A stretch of DNA of 64,000 nucleotides from JAXGXJ01 sp963829545 (GTDB lineage Bacteria; Actinomycetota; Thermoleophilia; RBG-16-64-13). Position 1 is the first letter of the stretch. Every line of letters starts with the position of its first letter. A program made the position numbers and the translations under genes. Of the stretch, positions 45,552 through 54,804 are shown piece by piece. The notes under the pieces are model-generated. The model was not told where the DNA came from and did no database searches. It saw nothing but the letters and a program-made list of their open reading frames with translations. Location: NCBI GenBank assembly GCA_963829545.1, contig CAWHIX010000014.1, positions 73,318 through 137,317 of the forward strand, in the 5' to 3' direction.

Positions 45552-48026
45552 CTACTCGGCCTCGGCCACTCGGCTGGCGTCTTTGCCGTCGCCGTCCCCC
45601 TTGCTCTTTTTGGACGCCTCGCGGGCCTTTTCGTTGAGGGTCGTCAGCCGGTCGATCACCTTGCGGTTGATGGTGCCGGCCGGGTAGACGCCCTTCTTGC
45701 TCAGCTTGCCGGCCGGGACACCGGTTAGGACGGCGATTCCCTCGTCGATGGTGGACACGGGGTAGATGTGGAACTTGCCTTTGGCTATGGCCGTACGCAC
45801 CTTCTCGTTGAGCATGAGGTGGGGTATGTTGGCCTGCGGGATGAGCACGCCCTCGTCTCCACGAGCGCCCATTGCCTGTACGACCTCGAAGAAGCCCTCG
45901 ATCTTCTCGTTCGCTCCGCCGATAGCCTGTACCTGGCCCAGTTGGTTCACCGAACCGGTCACGGCGAAGCGCTGCTGGATGGGGACACCGGACAACGAGG
46001 AGAGCAGAGCGTAGAGTTCCGCTGACGAGGCGCTGTCGCCCTCGACGCCGGAGTATGACTGTTCGAATACCAGTCGGGCGTTGAGCGACATCGGTCGGTC
46101 GGCCGAGTACCGCTGTCCCAGGAATCCGGAGAGGATCATCACGCCCTTGGAGTGGATGGGACCTCCCATCTCCACTTCTCGCTCGATATCGACTACCTGG
46201 CCGTCTCCCAGTCGATGGGTGGCCGTGATCCTGCTGGGCCTGCCGAAGGCGTAGTCACCGGCCGACGACACCGAGAGGCCGTTGATCTGCCCTACCACGG
46301 CACCCTTGGTGTCGACCATGATGGTCCGGTCGGCGATCATCTCTCGCACCCGCTCTTCGATGCGGTTGGAGCGATAGATGTGGTGATCGATGGCCTTCTG
46401 GACGTGCTCGCGCCGCACCACAGGCTTGCGCTTGCCTTTGTTGGTTTCTCGTGCCCAGTAGGCAGACTCGGTGATGAGGTCGACCACGTCGAGGAACCGG
46501 GCAGTCATCTTGCGCTGATCCTCGACCAGACGCGAGCAGTGCTCGATCACTCGGGCGACGCCGTCCGGGGAGAAGGGTGGCAGCCCGCGCCTACGCGCCA
46601 CATCGCCCACGAAGCGGGCGTAGAGCTGCACGTTCTCCGGGGTGCGCTCCACCACCGTGTCAAAGTCGGCCTTGACCTTGAACAGTTCCTGGAAATCAGG
46701 GTCCTGGCCATAGAGGAGATAGTAGATGAAGGGTTCCCCGATGAGCACGATCTTGGCATCGAAGGGTATCGGCTCCGGATCGAGGGTGGCGGTGGTGGCG
46801 AAGCCCATCTGCTGGGCGACGTCCTCCACCCTGACCTCACGCGTCTTCAGAGTGCGTTTGAGAGCGTCCCAAGCGTAGGGCTTCAGAAGCACGTCGCGTG
46901 CCTCCAAGACCAGAAAACCGCCGTTCGCCGTGTGCAGAGCGCCGGGCTTGATCATGTGGAAGTCGGTGATCAAGGCTCCGAACTGGGCCTGGTGTTCGAC
47001 GCGACCGACCAGATTCTGGAGCACGGGGTTGCTCTCGTGGATCACAGGGGCGCCCGTCAGACCGCTGTTGTCGACCAGAAGGTTGATGCGATACTTGCGG
47101 AAGGCTCCCTCGCCTTTCTGACGAGGCGATATGGGCATGCCCATGAACATCACGGGCTGCTCGTCATCGGACTTCTTGAACTCGTCGGCGTTCTCGACTA
47201 CGTCGGCCAATATAGCCTGCAGGTAGTCGACCACCTCTGCGACATCACACCAGTCCTCGCACAACTCGTCGACGAGGTGCTTGGCGGCGTAGGTGGTGAC
47301 TTCGCGGTCCAACTCCCTCTGGTTATCGCGCCCGCCGCGCTCATCCTGGCGCACGAGACGCATGACCTGCTGCAGTTCCTCGTTGAGTGCTTGGATGGTG
47401 TCGTCGATGCGCTTCTGCTCCTCGGGGGGCAGGACCTCGTACTGCTCTCGCGACATGGTCTCGCCCTCCTCCGTCTTGGGGGCGAAGGCCAGGCCGGCCG
47501 GGGTGCGCACCATAGTGAAGCGTTGCTCCTCAGCTTTCTCGCTGAGTGTGCTCAACTTCCCCTCTTGCTGCTCGCTCACCTGCTGGGCGATGGTGCGGCG
47601 CTGCTTCTCGTATTCCTCGCTCTCGAAGGCCTGGGTGATGGCCGCCTGCAGGTCCTCGACGAGCTTCTCCATGTCCTTGCGGAACTCCTGGCCCTTGCCG
47701 GCAGGCATGCGGATGGCATTGGGCTGGTAGGGCTTGGTGAAGTTGTGCACGTAGACCCAGTCATCAGGAGCCGGGCAGGCCGCGGCCTGGCGCGACAGGT
47801 AGTCGTAGATGGTGGTCGACTTGCCCGTGCCGGTAGGCCCCACCGCGAAGATGTTGTAGCCACCGTCCGCGATACCCATGCCAAACTCGACGGAAGAGAC
47901 GGCGCGAGGCTGGCCGATAACCTCGCTCAACTCCGGCAGTTCGGCACTGTCCTTGAACGTCAAGGTGGAGAGATCGCAGGCCCGATAGACCTCGTCGGGT
48001 CGGAGTTCTCGCGGTTCGTTTGCCAT
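45552..48026 (-). CDS. Lon-related ATP-dependent protease (AAA_32 family)
   Basis: This AAA+ serine protease is distinct from classical LonA. Walker A is VGPTGTGKSTTI, followed by a long helical region (about residues 150-290) with much Glu/Gln. HTANGGFLVLEARDVLL and the sensor region resemble the E. coli YcbZ group. The S16 protease domain has the catalytic Ser in VEGDSASSAELYALLS and the Lys in ANEKIEGFF. ATG at 48026 with GGAGGG 5 nt upstream gives 824 residues. A longer frame upstream overlaps tRNA-Leu and is not used. Confidence 0.92.
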   Translation of the reverse strand: MANEPRELRPDEVYRACDLSTLTFKDSAELPELSEVIGQPRAVSSVEFGMGIADGGYNIFAVGPTGTGKSTTIYDYLSRQAAACPAPDDWVYVHNFTKPYQPNAIRMPAGKGQEFRKDMEKLVEDLQAAITQAFESEEYEKQRRTIAQQVSEQQEGKLSTLSEKAEEQRFTMVRTPAGLAFAPKTEEGETMSREQYEVLPPEEQKRIDDTIQALNEELQQVMRLVRQDERGGRDNQRELDREVTTYAAKHLVDELCEDWCDVAEVVDYLQAILADVVENADEFKKSDDEQPVMFMGMPISPRQKGEGAFRKYRINLLVDNSGLTGAPVIHESNPVLQNLVGRVEHQAQFGALITDFHMIKPGALHTANGGFLVLEARDVLLKPYAWDALKRTLKTREVRVEDVAQQMGFATTATLDPEPIPFDAKIVLIGEPFIYYLLYGQDPDFQELFKVKADFDTVVERTPENVQLYARFVGDVARRRGLPPFSPDGVARVIEHCSRLVEDQRKMTARFLDVVDLITESAYWARETNKGKRKPVVRREHVQKAIDHHIYRSNRIEERVREMIADRTIMVDTKGAVVGQINGLSVSSAGDYAFGRPSRITATHRLGDGQVVDIEREVEMGGPIHSKGVMILSGFLGQRYSADRPMSLNARLVFEQSYSGVEGDSASSAELYALLSSLSGVPIQQRFAVTGSVNQLGQVQAIGGANEKIEGFFEVVQAMGARGDEGVLIPQANIPHLMLNEKVRTAIAKGKFHIYPVSTIDEGIAVLTGVPAGKLSKKGVYPAGTINRKVIDRLTTLNEKAREASKKSKGDGDGKDASRVAEAE

Positions 48027-48161
48027 GGTGGCCCTCCGGATCGAGTACAGTCTTTTGCGCGACGGTATCAATCTACCCGCAAGAACAGGGGAGAAACAAC
48101 CGTGGTCCGGGCAAAGGGTCCACGCCGATGGCGAAAGCGGAGTATGGCAAAGGGGAGGATA

Positions 48162-48246
48162 TGTCCGAGGGGGGACTTGAACCCCCATGAGTTATACACT
48201 CACTAGGCCCTCAACCTAGCGCGTCTGCCAGTTCCGCCACTCGGAC
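48162..48246 (-). tRNA. tRNA-Leu (anticodon GAG)
   Basis: This class II tRNA has acceptor GTCCGAG/CTCGGAC, anticodon stem CTAGG/CCTAG with loop TTGAGGG, and a long variable arm (TGAGTGTATAACTCA). The T loop is TTCAAGT. CCA is not encoded. It lies 135 bp upstream of the Lon-like gene, on the same strand. Confidence 0.92.
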
Positions 48247-48368
48247 AGGAGCGCAGAAAGAACAGCGGTGAGTATAAGGCTGATGCCTGGGAGCGTCAAC
48301 AGAGCGGCGCCTGGGCCGCGGGTGGCGGATGGTGCCCGCGGGAGAGAGAAGACCGCCGCCTCAGGGAC

Positions 48369-48397
48369 TTGCAGAGGTCCGGCCGGGGCTCTATACT
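48369..48397 (+). promoter_or_regulatory. lexA promoter
   Basis: TTGCAG (48369-48374) and TATACT (48392-48397) are separated by 17 bp. The SOS box begins 8 bp further on, over the expected transcription start. Confidence 0.7.
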
Positions 48398-48405
48398 CGT
48401 TCCAC

Positions 48406-48419
48406 CGAACGAATGTTCG
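48406..48419 (+). promoter_or_regulatory. LexA binding site (SOS box)
   Basis: CGAACGAATGTTCG is a perfect palindromic match to the Gram-positive/actinobacterial SOS box CGAAC-N4-GTTCG. Its place just after the -10 box fits autorepression by LexA. Confidence 0.88.
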
Positions 48420-48457
48420 CCACATCACAAACAGCGAGCACATGGGCGAGGCCGAAC

Positions 48458-49074
48458 ATGACGTTACCCGAGCGACAGCAACGTATTCTCGATTGCATCG
48501 AGGAAGCCGTGAGCCCGGCAGGGTTACCCGCCCACCGTGCGCGAGATCGGGGCGGCAGTCGGCCTTTGCTCGCCGGCGTCGGTGCAGAGCCACTTGTCCG
48601 CTCTGCAGGCCAAAGGCCTGATCCGCCGGGGCTTATCGAAGAGAAGGGCGCTCGAGCTGGTCAAACCGGCTGCCGGAATGCCGCAGCATGTCGGCGAACA
48701 CGTACGTAGCGTACCGTTGGTGGGGAGGGTGGCCGCTGGAGAGCCTCTTCTGGCGGTCGAGAACATCGAGGACTACGTCGACATCCCCGGTTTTCTGGGG
48801 GAATCCGATGGCTGCTTCGCTCTCCGTGTCACGCGGCAGTTCCATGGTGAACGCGGGCATCCTCAACGGTGACGTTGTGGTAGTGAAGCGCCAGGAGAAC
48901 GCCGACGACGGCGACATCGTGGTGGCGCTCCTCGACGACGAGGCGACGCTCAAGCGCTTCTATCGCGAGAGCGACCAGGTGCGCTTGCAGCCCGAGAACG
49001 ACTCCATGCCTCCCATCTACACCCGCGACCCCCGCATCGTCGGCAAAGTCACGGGGCTCCTGAGGAGACTCTGA
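48458..49074 (+). pseudogene. lexA: SOS repressor LexA, with two frameshifts
   Basis: LexA represses SOS genes and cleaves itself when RecA is activated. The protein is spread over three frames. The first encodes MTLPERQQRILDCIEEAVSPAG. The second, from about 48524, has VREIGAAVGLCSPASVQSHLSAL (wHTH) and the Ala-Gly cleavage site VGRVAAGEPLLA. The third, from about 48832, has GSSMVNAGILNGDVVVV (catalytic Ser) and DDEATLKRFYRE (catalytic Lys). Deleting one t at about 48522 and one a at about 48831 gives a full-length, normal LexA. All key residues survive, so sequence error is more likely than loss. The stop overlaps the next small gene. Confidence 0.88.
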
Positions 49075-49343
49075 TGGACGTCCGGTCGGCCGCCTTGTCT
49101 GCCTCAGGTGGGCCCATGTCGCTGGCGAGCTACGCCGCCAGTCTCGGCCGAGGCTCCGTCTGTTTCTGCTGTGGAGGTGAGATGCGCTCGCCCAGAACCA
49201 CGGTCGCGACGGTCAGGAATCTTGGCGGCGATGTGGTGGCTGTGTGCGCAGAATGTGGCAGCGAGATCGCCATTGCCGGAGAGGATGCGGAGACGGTCAC
49301 GCCGGCTCGCGGCGCCTGTTCCAGGCTGGTGGCCGCGGCCTGA
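49074..49343 (+). CDS. Small zinc-ribbon-like protein coupled to lexA
   Basis: The 89-residue product has two Cys pairs, CFCC and CAEC, about 32 residues apart and likely to bind one zinc ion. The ATG overlaps the lexA stop (TGATG), so it should be translated from the same SOS-controlled mRNA. I do not recognise the family. The following gene is a tRNA on the other strand. Confidence 0.6.
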   Translation: MDVRSAALSASGGPMSLASYAASLGRGSVCFCCGGEMRSPRTTVATVRNLGGDVVAVCAECGSEIAIAGEDAETVTPARGACSRLVAAA

Positions 49344-49391
49344 AGCTCGGCCCGGACACCGCCCGTTTCCGTCGTTTCGAAGGCAAAAAAA

Positions 49392-49466
49392 TGGCTCCTC
49401 GGGCAGGACTCGAACCTGCAACACCCTGGTTAACAGCCAGGTGCTCTACCATTGAGCTACCGAGGA
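49392..49466 (-). tRNA. tRNA-Asn (anticodon GUU)
   Basis: Acceptor TCCTCGG/CCGAGGA, D arm GCTC/GAGC, anticodon stem CCTGG/CCAGG with loop CTGTTAA, and T loop TTCGAGT. CCA is encoded on the minus strand (49394-49392). Confidence 0.93.
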
Positions 49467-49535
49467 GCGAAGACCTCGCGTAGTATAGGCGAAGGGTCAG
49501 TCCGGTGCAAACCATCCGAAGGCGGAGGCGCTCAC

Positions 49536-50937
49536 GTGGGCACGTACGATACTCAGCTCGCTTGCTTCAAGGCTTACGACGTGCGCGGCCGCGTGCCGGA
49601 CGAACTGAACGAGGAGATGGCGGAGCTCATCGGGCTGGCCTATGCGGAGCTGGTGCGACCCTCACGAGTGGCTGTGGGACACGACATCCGGCTCACCAGT
49701 CGAGGCTCTCTCCGCCGCTCTGTGCCGCGGTCTCACGGCCGCCGGCGTCGACGTGGTCGACATCGGGCTCGTGGGCACCGAGGAAGTGTACTTCGCCACC
49801 TTCTCGCTGGGACTCGACGGCGGCATCATGGTCACGGCCAGCCACAACCCCCGCGACTACAACGGCATGAAGTTCACCCGCGACAAGGCGCGACCCATCA
49901 GCTCCGATACGGGCCTCTTGGAGATGGACTCCATGGTGCGGGCCGCCCTGCGGGCCAAAGAAACGGGGAGGCTCCTTCCTGGACGCCTCGCACAGGGCCG
50001 CGAAGGGACCATCGAGCGTGTCGACACCCGTCCTGCCTACCTGGAGCACCTGCTTACCTACATCGACGCGGATCACCTCAAGCCCCTCAAGGTGGTCGTC
50101 AACCCTGGGAACGGCGGCGCAGGGCCTGTCCTCGACATGCTCGAAGCCCGTCTGCCCCTGACTTTCGTGAAGCTGAACGATCGGCCCGACGGTTCGTTCC
50201 CGCACGGGGTGCCCAATCCCCTGCTGGTCGAAAACCGCACGGTCACCGCGGATGCGGTGGTGGCGGAGGCGGCGGATCTGGGCATTGCCTGGGACGGCGA
50301 CTTTGATCGCTGCTTCTTCTTCGACGAGAGAGGGGAGTTCGTCGAAGGCTACTATCTTGTAGGGCTCCTGGCGATGAGTGCACTGCAACGCCACCCTGGG
50401 GCGAACATCATCCACGACCCGCGCCTGGTGTGGAACACGCAGGAGATGGTCAAACAGGCCGGCGGAGCGACGGTGGTCTGCAAGAGCGGTCACGCGTTCA
50501 TCAAGGAGAAGATGCGCGAGGTCGACGCGGCCTACGGTGGCGAGATGTCAGCCCACCACTACTTTCGCGAGTTCTCCTACTGCGACAGCGGCATGATCCC
50601 CTGGCTGCAGATAGTCGAAGCCATCTGCTCAAGCGACATACCGCTGTCCGCTCTGGTGGGCGAGCGTATCGCGCGCTACCCGGTGAGCGGGGAGATCAAC
50701 CTCACCATCGCCGACCCGGCCCGGGCGCTCGCGGTCGTCAAGGAGAAGTACTTCGCCGACGCCCTTGCTGTCGACGATATGGACGGGCTGAGCGTGGAAT
50801 TCCGAGACTGGCGCTTCAACGTGCGCATGTCGAACACCGAGCCGGTCGTACGGGTGAACCTCGAGACGCGGGGAGATGCTGCGCTCCTCACCGTCAAGAC
50901 TGACGAACTCCTTGCGGCCCTTCGTTCGGTCGGGTAG
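49536..50937 (+). pseudogene. manB: Phosphomannomutase/phosphoglucomutase, frameshifted
   Basis: This alpha-D-phosphohexomutase interconverts hexose-1- and -6-phosphates. GTG at 49536 has GGAGG 7 nt upstream and begins MGTYDTQLACFKAYDVRGRVPDEL, running to VAVGHDIRLTS. The rest is in another frame from about 49702: VEALSAALCRGLTAAGVDVVDIG, then the phosphoserine site TASHNPRDYNGMKF. It continues with the metal site WDGDFDRCFFFD, GEMSAHHYF and a C-terminal R-x-SNTEP motif. One extra base, or two missing, near 49701 explains the break. The substrate preference (mannose or glucose) is not determined. Confidence 0.87.
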
Positions 50938-50946
50938 GGGCCGGTC

Positions 50947-52755
50947 GTGAGAATCGCTCTCGCTCAGGTCAACCCTACGGTGGGCGACCTGGAGGGCAAC
51001 GCCCGCCTCATCGTGGAGCGCGCAGAAGAGGCCGGGAGGTCCGGGGCCCAGTTGGTCGCTTTCCCTGAGTTGGTCATCTCAGGATATCCTCCCGAGGATC
51101 TGCTGCTGAAGGGTCATTTCCTGGCCGGTTGCGCCCAGAAGCTCACGGAGGTAGCTCGGGCGTGTAGCCAGATAGTCGCTCTCGTCGGCGTTCCCTGGTT
51201 GGAGGGAGAACGCGTCTACAACTGTGCCGCGGTCCTTGCGGGAGGACGCGTCGCCGGTCTCTACCGTAAGGTGTGTCTGCCCAACTATGCCGTCTTCGAC
51301 GAGAAGCGCTACTTCACATCGGGCTCGCGGGTGCTCCTGCTGTACGTCGACGATGTTCCGTTGACGGTGAACATCTGCGAGGACATCTGGGACGAGACGG
51401 CTGAGGGCATACTCGCTGCGCGTCAGGGTGGAGCACGGGTGGTCATCAACCTCTCCATGTCGCCGTATCACGTCGGCAAGGGGCGCGAGCGGGAGGAGAT
51501 GCTCTCGCGGCGGGCCGAGCAGACGGGGGGCTATGTTTGTTACGTCAACGGGGTCGGCGGCCAGGATGAACTGGTGTTCGACGGGCAGAGCGTCGTACTT
51601 GGTCCCGACGGGCGACTGCTGGGGCGCGCGCGTCAGTTTCAGGAAGAGCTGCTGCTGATCGACCTTGACGTCACGACGGCTGCGTCGCCCCCTAGCGGGT
51701 CGGGCGACGGCCCACCAGGCCGCGCCACGGAGACCGGGTGGCGGCTGGAGGTGCTCCGGGTGAGTACCGGGGGCGCGACCCATGCTCGTATCGACGACCC
51801 GAGCCCTGGGGCCGCGCGCGCCTCGGGCGGATCGGCCGCCGTTCCGCCGGATGCTCCGCGGAACCCGTCCGAGGTCTGCACGTCCCGGCTCGCGGACTGT
51901 CTCTCTACGGAGGCGGAGGTCTACCAGGCCCTCTGCCTGGGCGTCCGCGACTACGTCCGCAAGAATCGCTTTTCGCGCGTGGTGCTGGGCATGAGTGGCG
52001 GCATCGACTCGGCACTGACCGCCTGCATCGCCGCAGACGCGCTCGGCACGGAGAACGTCACGGCCGTGTCCATGCCCTCCCGCTATTCGAGCGTAGGAAC
52101 GAAGAACGACGCTCGGGAAAGCGCCGAACGCCTGGGCATCCACTTCCAGGAAATCGCCATCGAGGAGGTCTACGCGGCCTATCTGCGCAGCCTCGAGCCC
52201 AGCTTCCCCAGTGGCAGCCAGGACGTCACCGAACAGAACATCCAGGCCCGCATCCGCGGCAACCTGCTGATGGCCCTTTCGAACAAGTTCGGCTGGCTGG
52301 TGCTGACCACAGGCAACAAGAGCGAGATGGCCGTCGGCTACGCGACGCTCTACGGTGATATGGCCGGCGGTTTCTCGGTGCTCAAGGACGTCCCCAAGAC
52401 GCTCGTCTACCGCCTCTCTACCTACCGCAACTCGCTCGGTCCCAGCCCGGGGCCCATTCCGGCGTCCATCATCGAGCGGGCCCCCTCGGCCGAACTGGCC
52501 GAGGATCAGACCGACCAGGACGTGCTGCCTCCCTACGAGATCCTCGACCGCATCGTGGAAGCCTACGTGGAGCGAGACGAGAGTGTGGACCAGATAGCCG
52601 CCCTGGGTATCGCCCGACGGGAGGTGGAGCGGGTGGTAGGCATGATCGACGGCAACGAATACAAACGCCGCCAGGCTGCTCCCGGGGTCCGCATCACTCC
52701 CAAGGCCTTCGGCAAAGACAGGCGTCTGCCCATCACCAACCGCTACCGGGGATAG
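50947..52755 (+). CDS. nadE: Glutamine-dependent NAD+ synthetase
   Basis: It converts nicotinic acid adenine dinucleotide to NAD+. The N-terminal nitrilase-type glutaminase has the Glu-Lys-Cys triad (FPELVISGYPPEDLL, YRKVCLPNY, VNICEDIW). The C-terminal synthetase has the ATP loop GMSGGIDSALTA and LTTGNKSEMAVGYATLYGD. Between them lies a Pro/Gly/Ala-rich linker of about 70 residues (about residues 240-310), much longer than usual and low in complexity. Length 602. GTG at 50947, 9 bp after the phosphohexomutase. Confidence 0.95.
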   Translation: MRIALAQVNPTVGDLEGNARLIVERAEEAGRSGAQLVAFPELVISGYPPEDLLLKGHFLAGCAQKLTEVARACSQIVALVGVPWLEGERVYNCAAVLAGGRVAGLYRKVCLPNYAVFDEKRYFTSGSRVLLLYVDDVPLTVNICEDIWDETAEGILAARQGGARVVINLSMSPYHVGKGREREEMLSRRAEQTGGYVCYVNGVGGQDELVFDGQSVVLGPDGRLLGRARQFQEELLLIDLDVTTAASPPSGSGDGPPGRATETGWRLEVLRVSTGGATHARIDDPSPGAARASGGSAAVPPDAPRNPSEVCTSRLADCLSTEAEVYQALCLGVRDYVRKNRFSRVVLGMSGGIDSALTACIAADALGTENVTAVSMPSRYSSVGTKNDARESAERLGIHFQEIAIEEVYAAYLRSLEPSFPSGSQDVTEQNIQARIRGNLLMALSNKFGWLVLTTGNKSEMAVGYATLYGDMAGGFSVLKDVPKTLVYRLSTYRNSLGPSPGPIPASIIERAPSAELAEDQTDQDVLPPYEILDRIVEAYVERDESVDQIAALGIARREVERVVGMIDGNEYKRRQAAPGVRITPKAFGKDRRLPITNRYRG

Positions 52756-52759
52756 CTCG

Positions 52760-52765
52760 TATAAT
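52760..52765 (+). promoter_or_regulatory. -10 box of a probable leaderless metX promoter
   Basis: A perfect TATAAT ends 8 nt before the ATG at 52774. No Shine-Dalgarno fits between them. Confidence 0.55.
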
Positions 52766-52773
52766 CCCTGGCC

Positions 52774-53982
52774 ATGGACCAAGAGGTGAATAACAAGCAG
52801 ACGAGGCCGAATTCAGGCGAGGGGGTCGGCGGGGGTGGCGCCTCGGGTCCCTCGGTTGGACTGGTCGAGACGCAGTCTGTCGAATTCGAGTCTCTCCTTC
52901 TCGACTTCGGATTGACCCTCGCGCCGGTCACCATCGCGTACGAGACCTACGGCCGGCTCAATGAAGGCTGCGACAACGCCATCCTCGTACTGCACCCGCT
53001 CTCCGGCGACGCCCACGCTGCCGGCTACCTGGAAGGCGAGACCAAGCCCGGATGGTGGGAAGCGATGATCGGGCCGGGCAAGGGTTTCGACACCGACCGC
53101 TACTTCGTCATCAGCTCGAACGTCATCGGAGGCTGCAAAGGGAGTACGGGACCCAACTCCATCAACCCCGCCACGGGGACGGAGTACGGGCTGCAGTTCC
53201 CGGTGGTGACGGTGGCCGACATGGTCCGGGCCCAGAAGTTGCTCCTCGACTACCTGGGCGTCCGGCGCCTTCTGACCGTCGCCGGGGGCTCGATGGGAGG
53301 CATGCAGGCCCTGCAGTGGGCCGTGGCCTACCCGGAGATGGTCCTTTCCTGCCTCGCTCTGGCCTCCACGGCCAAGCACTCTCCTATGCAGATCGCCTTC
53401 AACGAGGTGGGCCGTCAGGCCATCATGGGCGACCACAACTGGAACGGTGGCGACTACTATCGGGGGGATCCTCCGGATAGCGGGCTGGCCGTGGCCCGCA
53501 TGATCGGGCATATCACCTACCTGTCCGACGAGTCCATGCATGAGCGTTTCGGACGTCGCTTGCGCAACAAGGTGGAGCTGGGTTACGACTTCACCACCGA
53601 CTTCGAGGTGGAGAGCTACCTGCGCTACCAGGGGGAGATGTTCACCCGCCGCTTCGATGCCAACACGTATCTCTACATCACCAAGGCTCTCGACTACTTC
53701 GATCTCACCAACGGCCAGGGCGTCCTGGTGGAGACATTCCGCGACCTGCCCGAAGAGATGCGCTTTCTCCTGATCGCCTTCAGCAGCGACTGGCTCTACC
53801 CGCCGTATCAATCGAAGGAGATAGTCAAGGCACTCAAGGGAAACGGCCTCGACTGCTCGTATCTGGAGATGCGCTCGTCGTATGGTCACGACGCCTTCCT
53901 GCTGGAGAACAAGGACATGAGTCGCGTGGTCTGGCACTTCTTGGAGTCCACGGCCCGGCTGCGAGGGGTGAAGCTTGTCTGA
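52774..53982 (+). CDS. metX: Homoserine O-acyltransferase (MetX family)
   Basis: This alpha/beta hydrolase-fold enzyme acylates homoserine in methionine synthesis, most often with acetyl-CoA. The nucleophile Ser is in AGGSMGGMQALQWA. Family sequences are VTIAYETYGRLN, HPLSGDAHAAG, SSNVIGGCKGSTGP and NPATG. The catalytic Asp and His fall in SSDWLYPP and SYGHDAFLLE. The first 25 residues are a Gly-rich extension. Acetyl versus succinyl specificity is not resolved. It overlaps metW by 8 nt. Confidence 0.93.
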   Translation: MDQEVNNKQTRPNSGEGVGGGGASGPSVGLVETQSVEFESLLLDFGLTLAPVTIAYETYGRLNEGCDNAILVLHPLSGDAHAAGYLEGETKPGWWEAMIGPGKGFDTDRYFVISSNVIGGCKGSTGPNSINPATGTEYGLQFPVVTVADMVRAQKLLLDYLGVRRLLTVAGGSMGGMQALQWAVAYPEMVLSCLALASTAKHSPMQIAFNEVGRQAIMGDHNWNGGDYYRGDPPDSGLAVARMIGHITYLSDESMHERFGRRLRNKVELGYDFTTDFEVESYLRYQGEMFTRRFDANTYLYITKALDYFDLTNGQGVLVETFRDLPEEMRFLLIAFSSDWLYPPYQSKEIVKALKGNGLDCSYLEMRSSYGHDAFLLENKDMSRVVWHFLESTARLRGVKLV

Positions 53983-54637
53983 CCGGGTGGCCAAGACGCC
54001 CGGTGGCGAGCGCTGGGACCATCTCATCATCGTCGAGCAGGTGCCGCAGGGGGCGAGGGTCCTCGATCTCGGCTGCGGCCGGGGCACGCTCCTCAAGATG
54101 TTGGTCGACCGCAAGGGTGTGCGCGGCACGGGCATCGAGATCGTGGAGGAGAAGGTCTACGATGCCGTCGCCAAGGGAGTTACCGTCTATCATGGCGACT
54201 TCGACGAGGGTCTGTCCTACTATCCCGACAACAGCTTCGACTACGTGATCCTCAGCCAGACCCTGCAGGAAGCCCGGGAGACGGTGAAGGTCCTCATGGA
54301 CGCTCTACGGGTTGGGCGACGGGTCGTCGCGAGCGTGCCCAACTTCGGGCACTGGAAGGCCCGCTGGCAACTCCTGACCACGGGACGCGCGCCGGTAACC
54401 AGTTCGCTCCCCTTTCAATGGTACGACACTCCCAACGTGCACTCCCTCACCATCAAGGACTTTCGCATCTTCCTGCGCGAGCAGAACATCCGCATCGTGA
54501 AGGAGTTCTACGTGGGGGAGAAGGGTCGCGTGACCTTCTGGCCCAACCTCCGGGCAGCCAACGGCGTCTTCGTGCTGGAGTTGATGGCCCCGCGCGGCGA
54601 GGACGAGGCCTCTGCCGACGCCACCCCGAGCGGGTAG
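53975..54637 (+). CDS. metW: Methionine biosynthesis protein MetW
   Basis: This methyltransferase-fold partner of MetX is often encoded directly after it, and MetW can be needed for MetX activity. SAM-like motif I reads VLDLGCGRGTLL. YVILSQTLQEA, SVPNFGHWKARW, TSSLPFQWYDTPNVH and TIKDFRIF are MetW family sequences. Length from TTG 53975 is 220, with a short acidic tail. TTG overlaps the end of metX. Confidence 0.93.
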   Translation: MSDRVAKTPGGERWDHLIIVEQVPQGARVLDLGCGRGTLLKMLVDRKGVRGTGIEIVEEKVYDAVAKGVTVYHGDFDEGLSYYPDNSFDYVILSQTLQEARETVKVLMDALRVGRRVVASVPNFGHWKARWQLLTTGRAPVTSSLPFQWYDTPNVHSLTIKDFRIFLREQNIRIVKEFYVGEKGRVTFWPNLRAANGVFVLELMAPRGEDEASADATPSG

Positions 54638-54713
54638 CGAGCCGGTCGGCCGCGCCGGCACGCGGCGGGCGGAGGGCTGGTCTCTCGACGGCGCTGAGCC
54701 GCAGGCTGTGCGC

Positions 54714-54719
54714 TACAAT
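54714..54719 (+). promoter_or_regulatory. -10 box of the CAU tRNA promoter
   Basis: TACAAT ends 11 nt before the mature tRNA. A matching -35 is not evident. Confidence 0.4.
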
Positions 54720-54730
54720 AAGTCGCCCGT

Positions 54731-54804
54731 GGGCCCATAGCTCAGTTGGTTAGAGCTGCCGACTCATAATCGGCCGGTCGCAGGTTCGAGTCCTGCTGGG
54801 CCCA
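54731..54804 (+). tRNA. tRNA with CAU anticodon (Met elongator or lysidine-modified Ile)
   Basis: Acceptor GGGCCCA/TGGGCCC, D arm GCTC/GAGC, anticodon stem GCCGA/TCGGC with loop CTCATAA, and T loop TTCGAGT. The D arm and acceptor rule out initiator Met. The anticodon arm resembles actinobacterial elongator tRNA-Met, but Ile2 (k2CAU) cannot be excluded by eye. The genome reads CCT after the discriminator A, so CCA is not encoded. Confidence 0.85.

Noticed and set aside
48027..48188. A longer start for the Lon-like protease
   Set aside because: The extension overlaps tRNA-Leu, and the ATG at 48026 has a good ribosome-binding site.
46152..48206. A large plus-strand ORF opposite the Lon-like gene
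   Set aside because: It is antisense to a well-conserved protease and has no recognisable domain.
48458..49074. Programmed frameshifting in lexA and the other split genes
   Set aside because: The sites share no slippery heptamer or downstream structure, and the family members are not known to use frameshifting.
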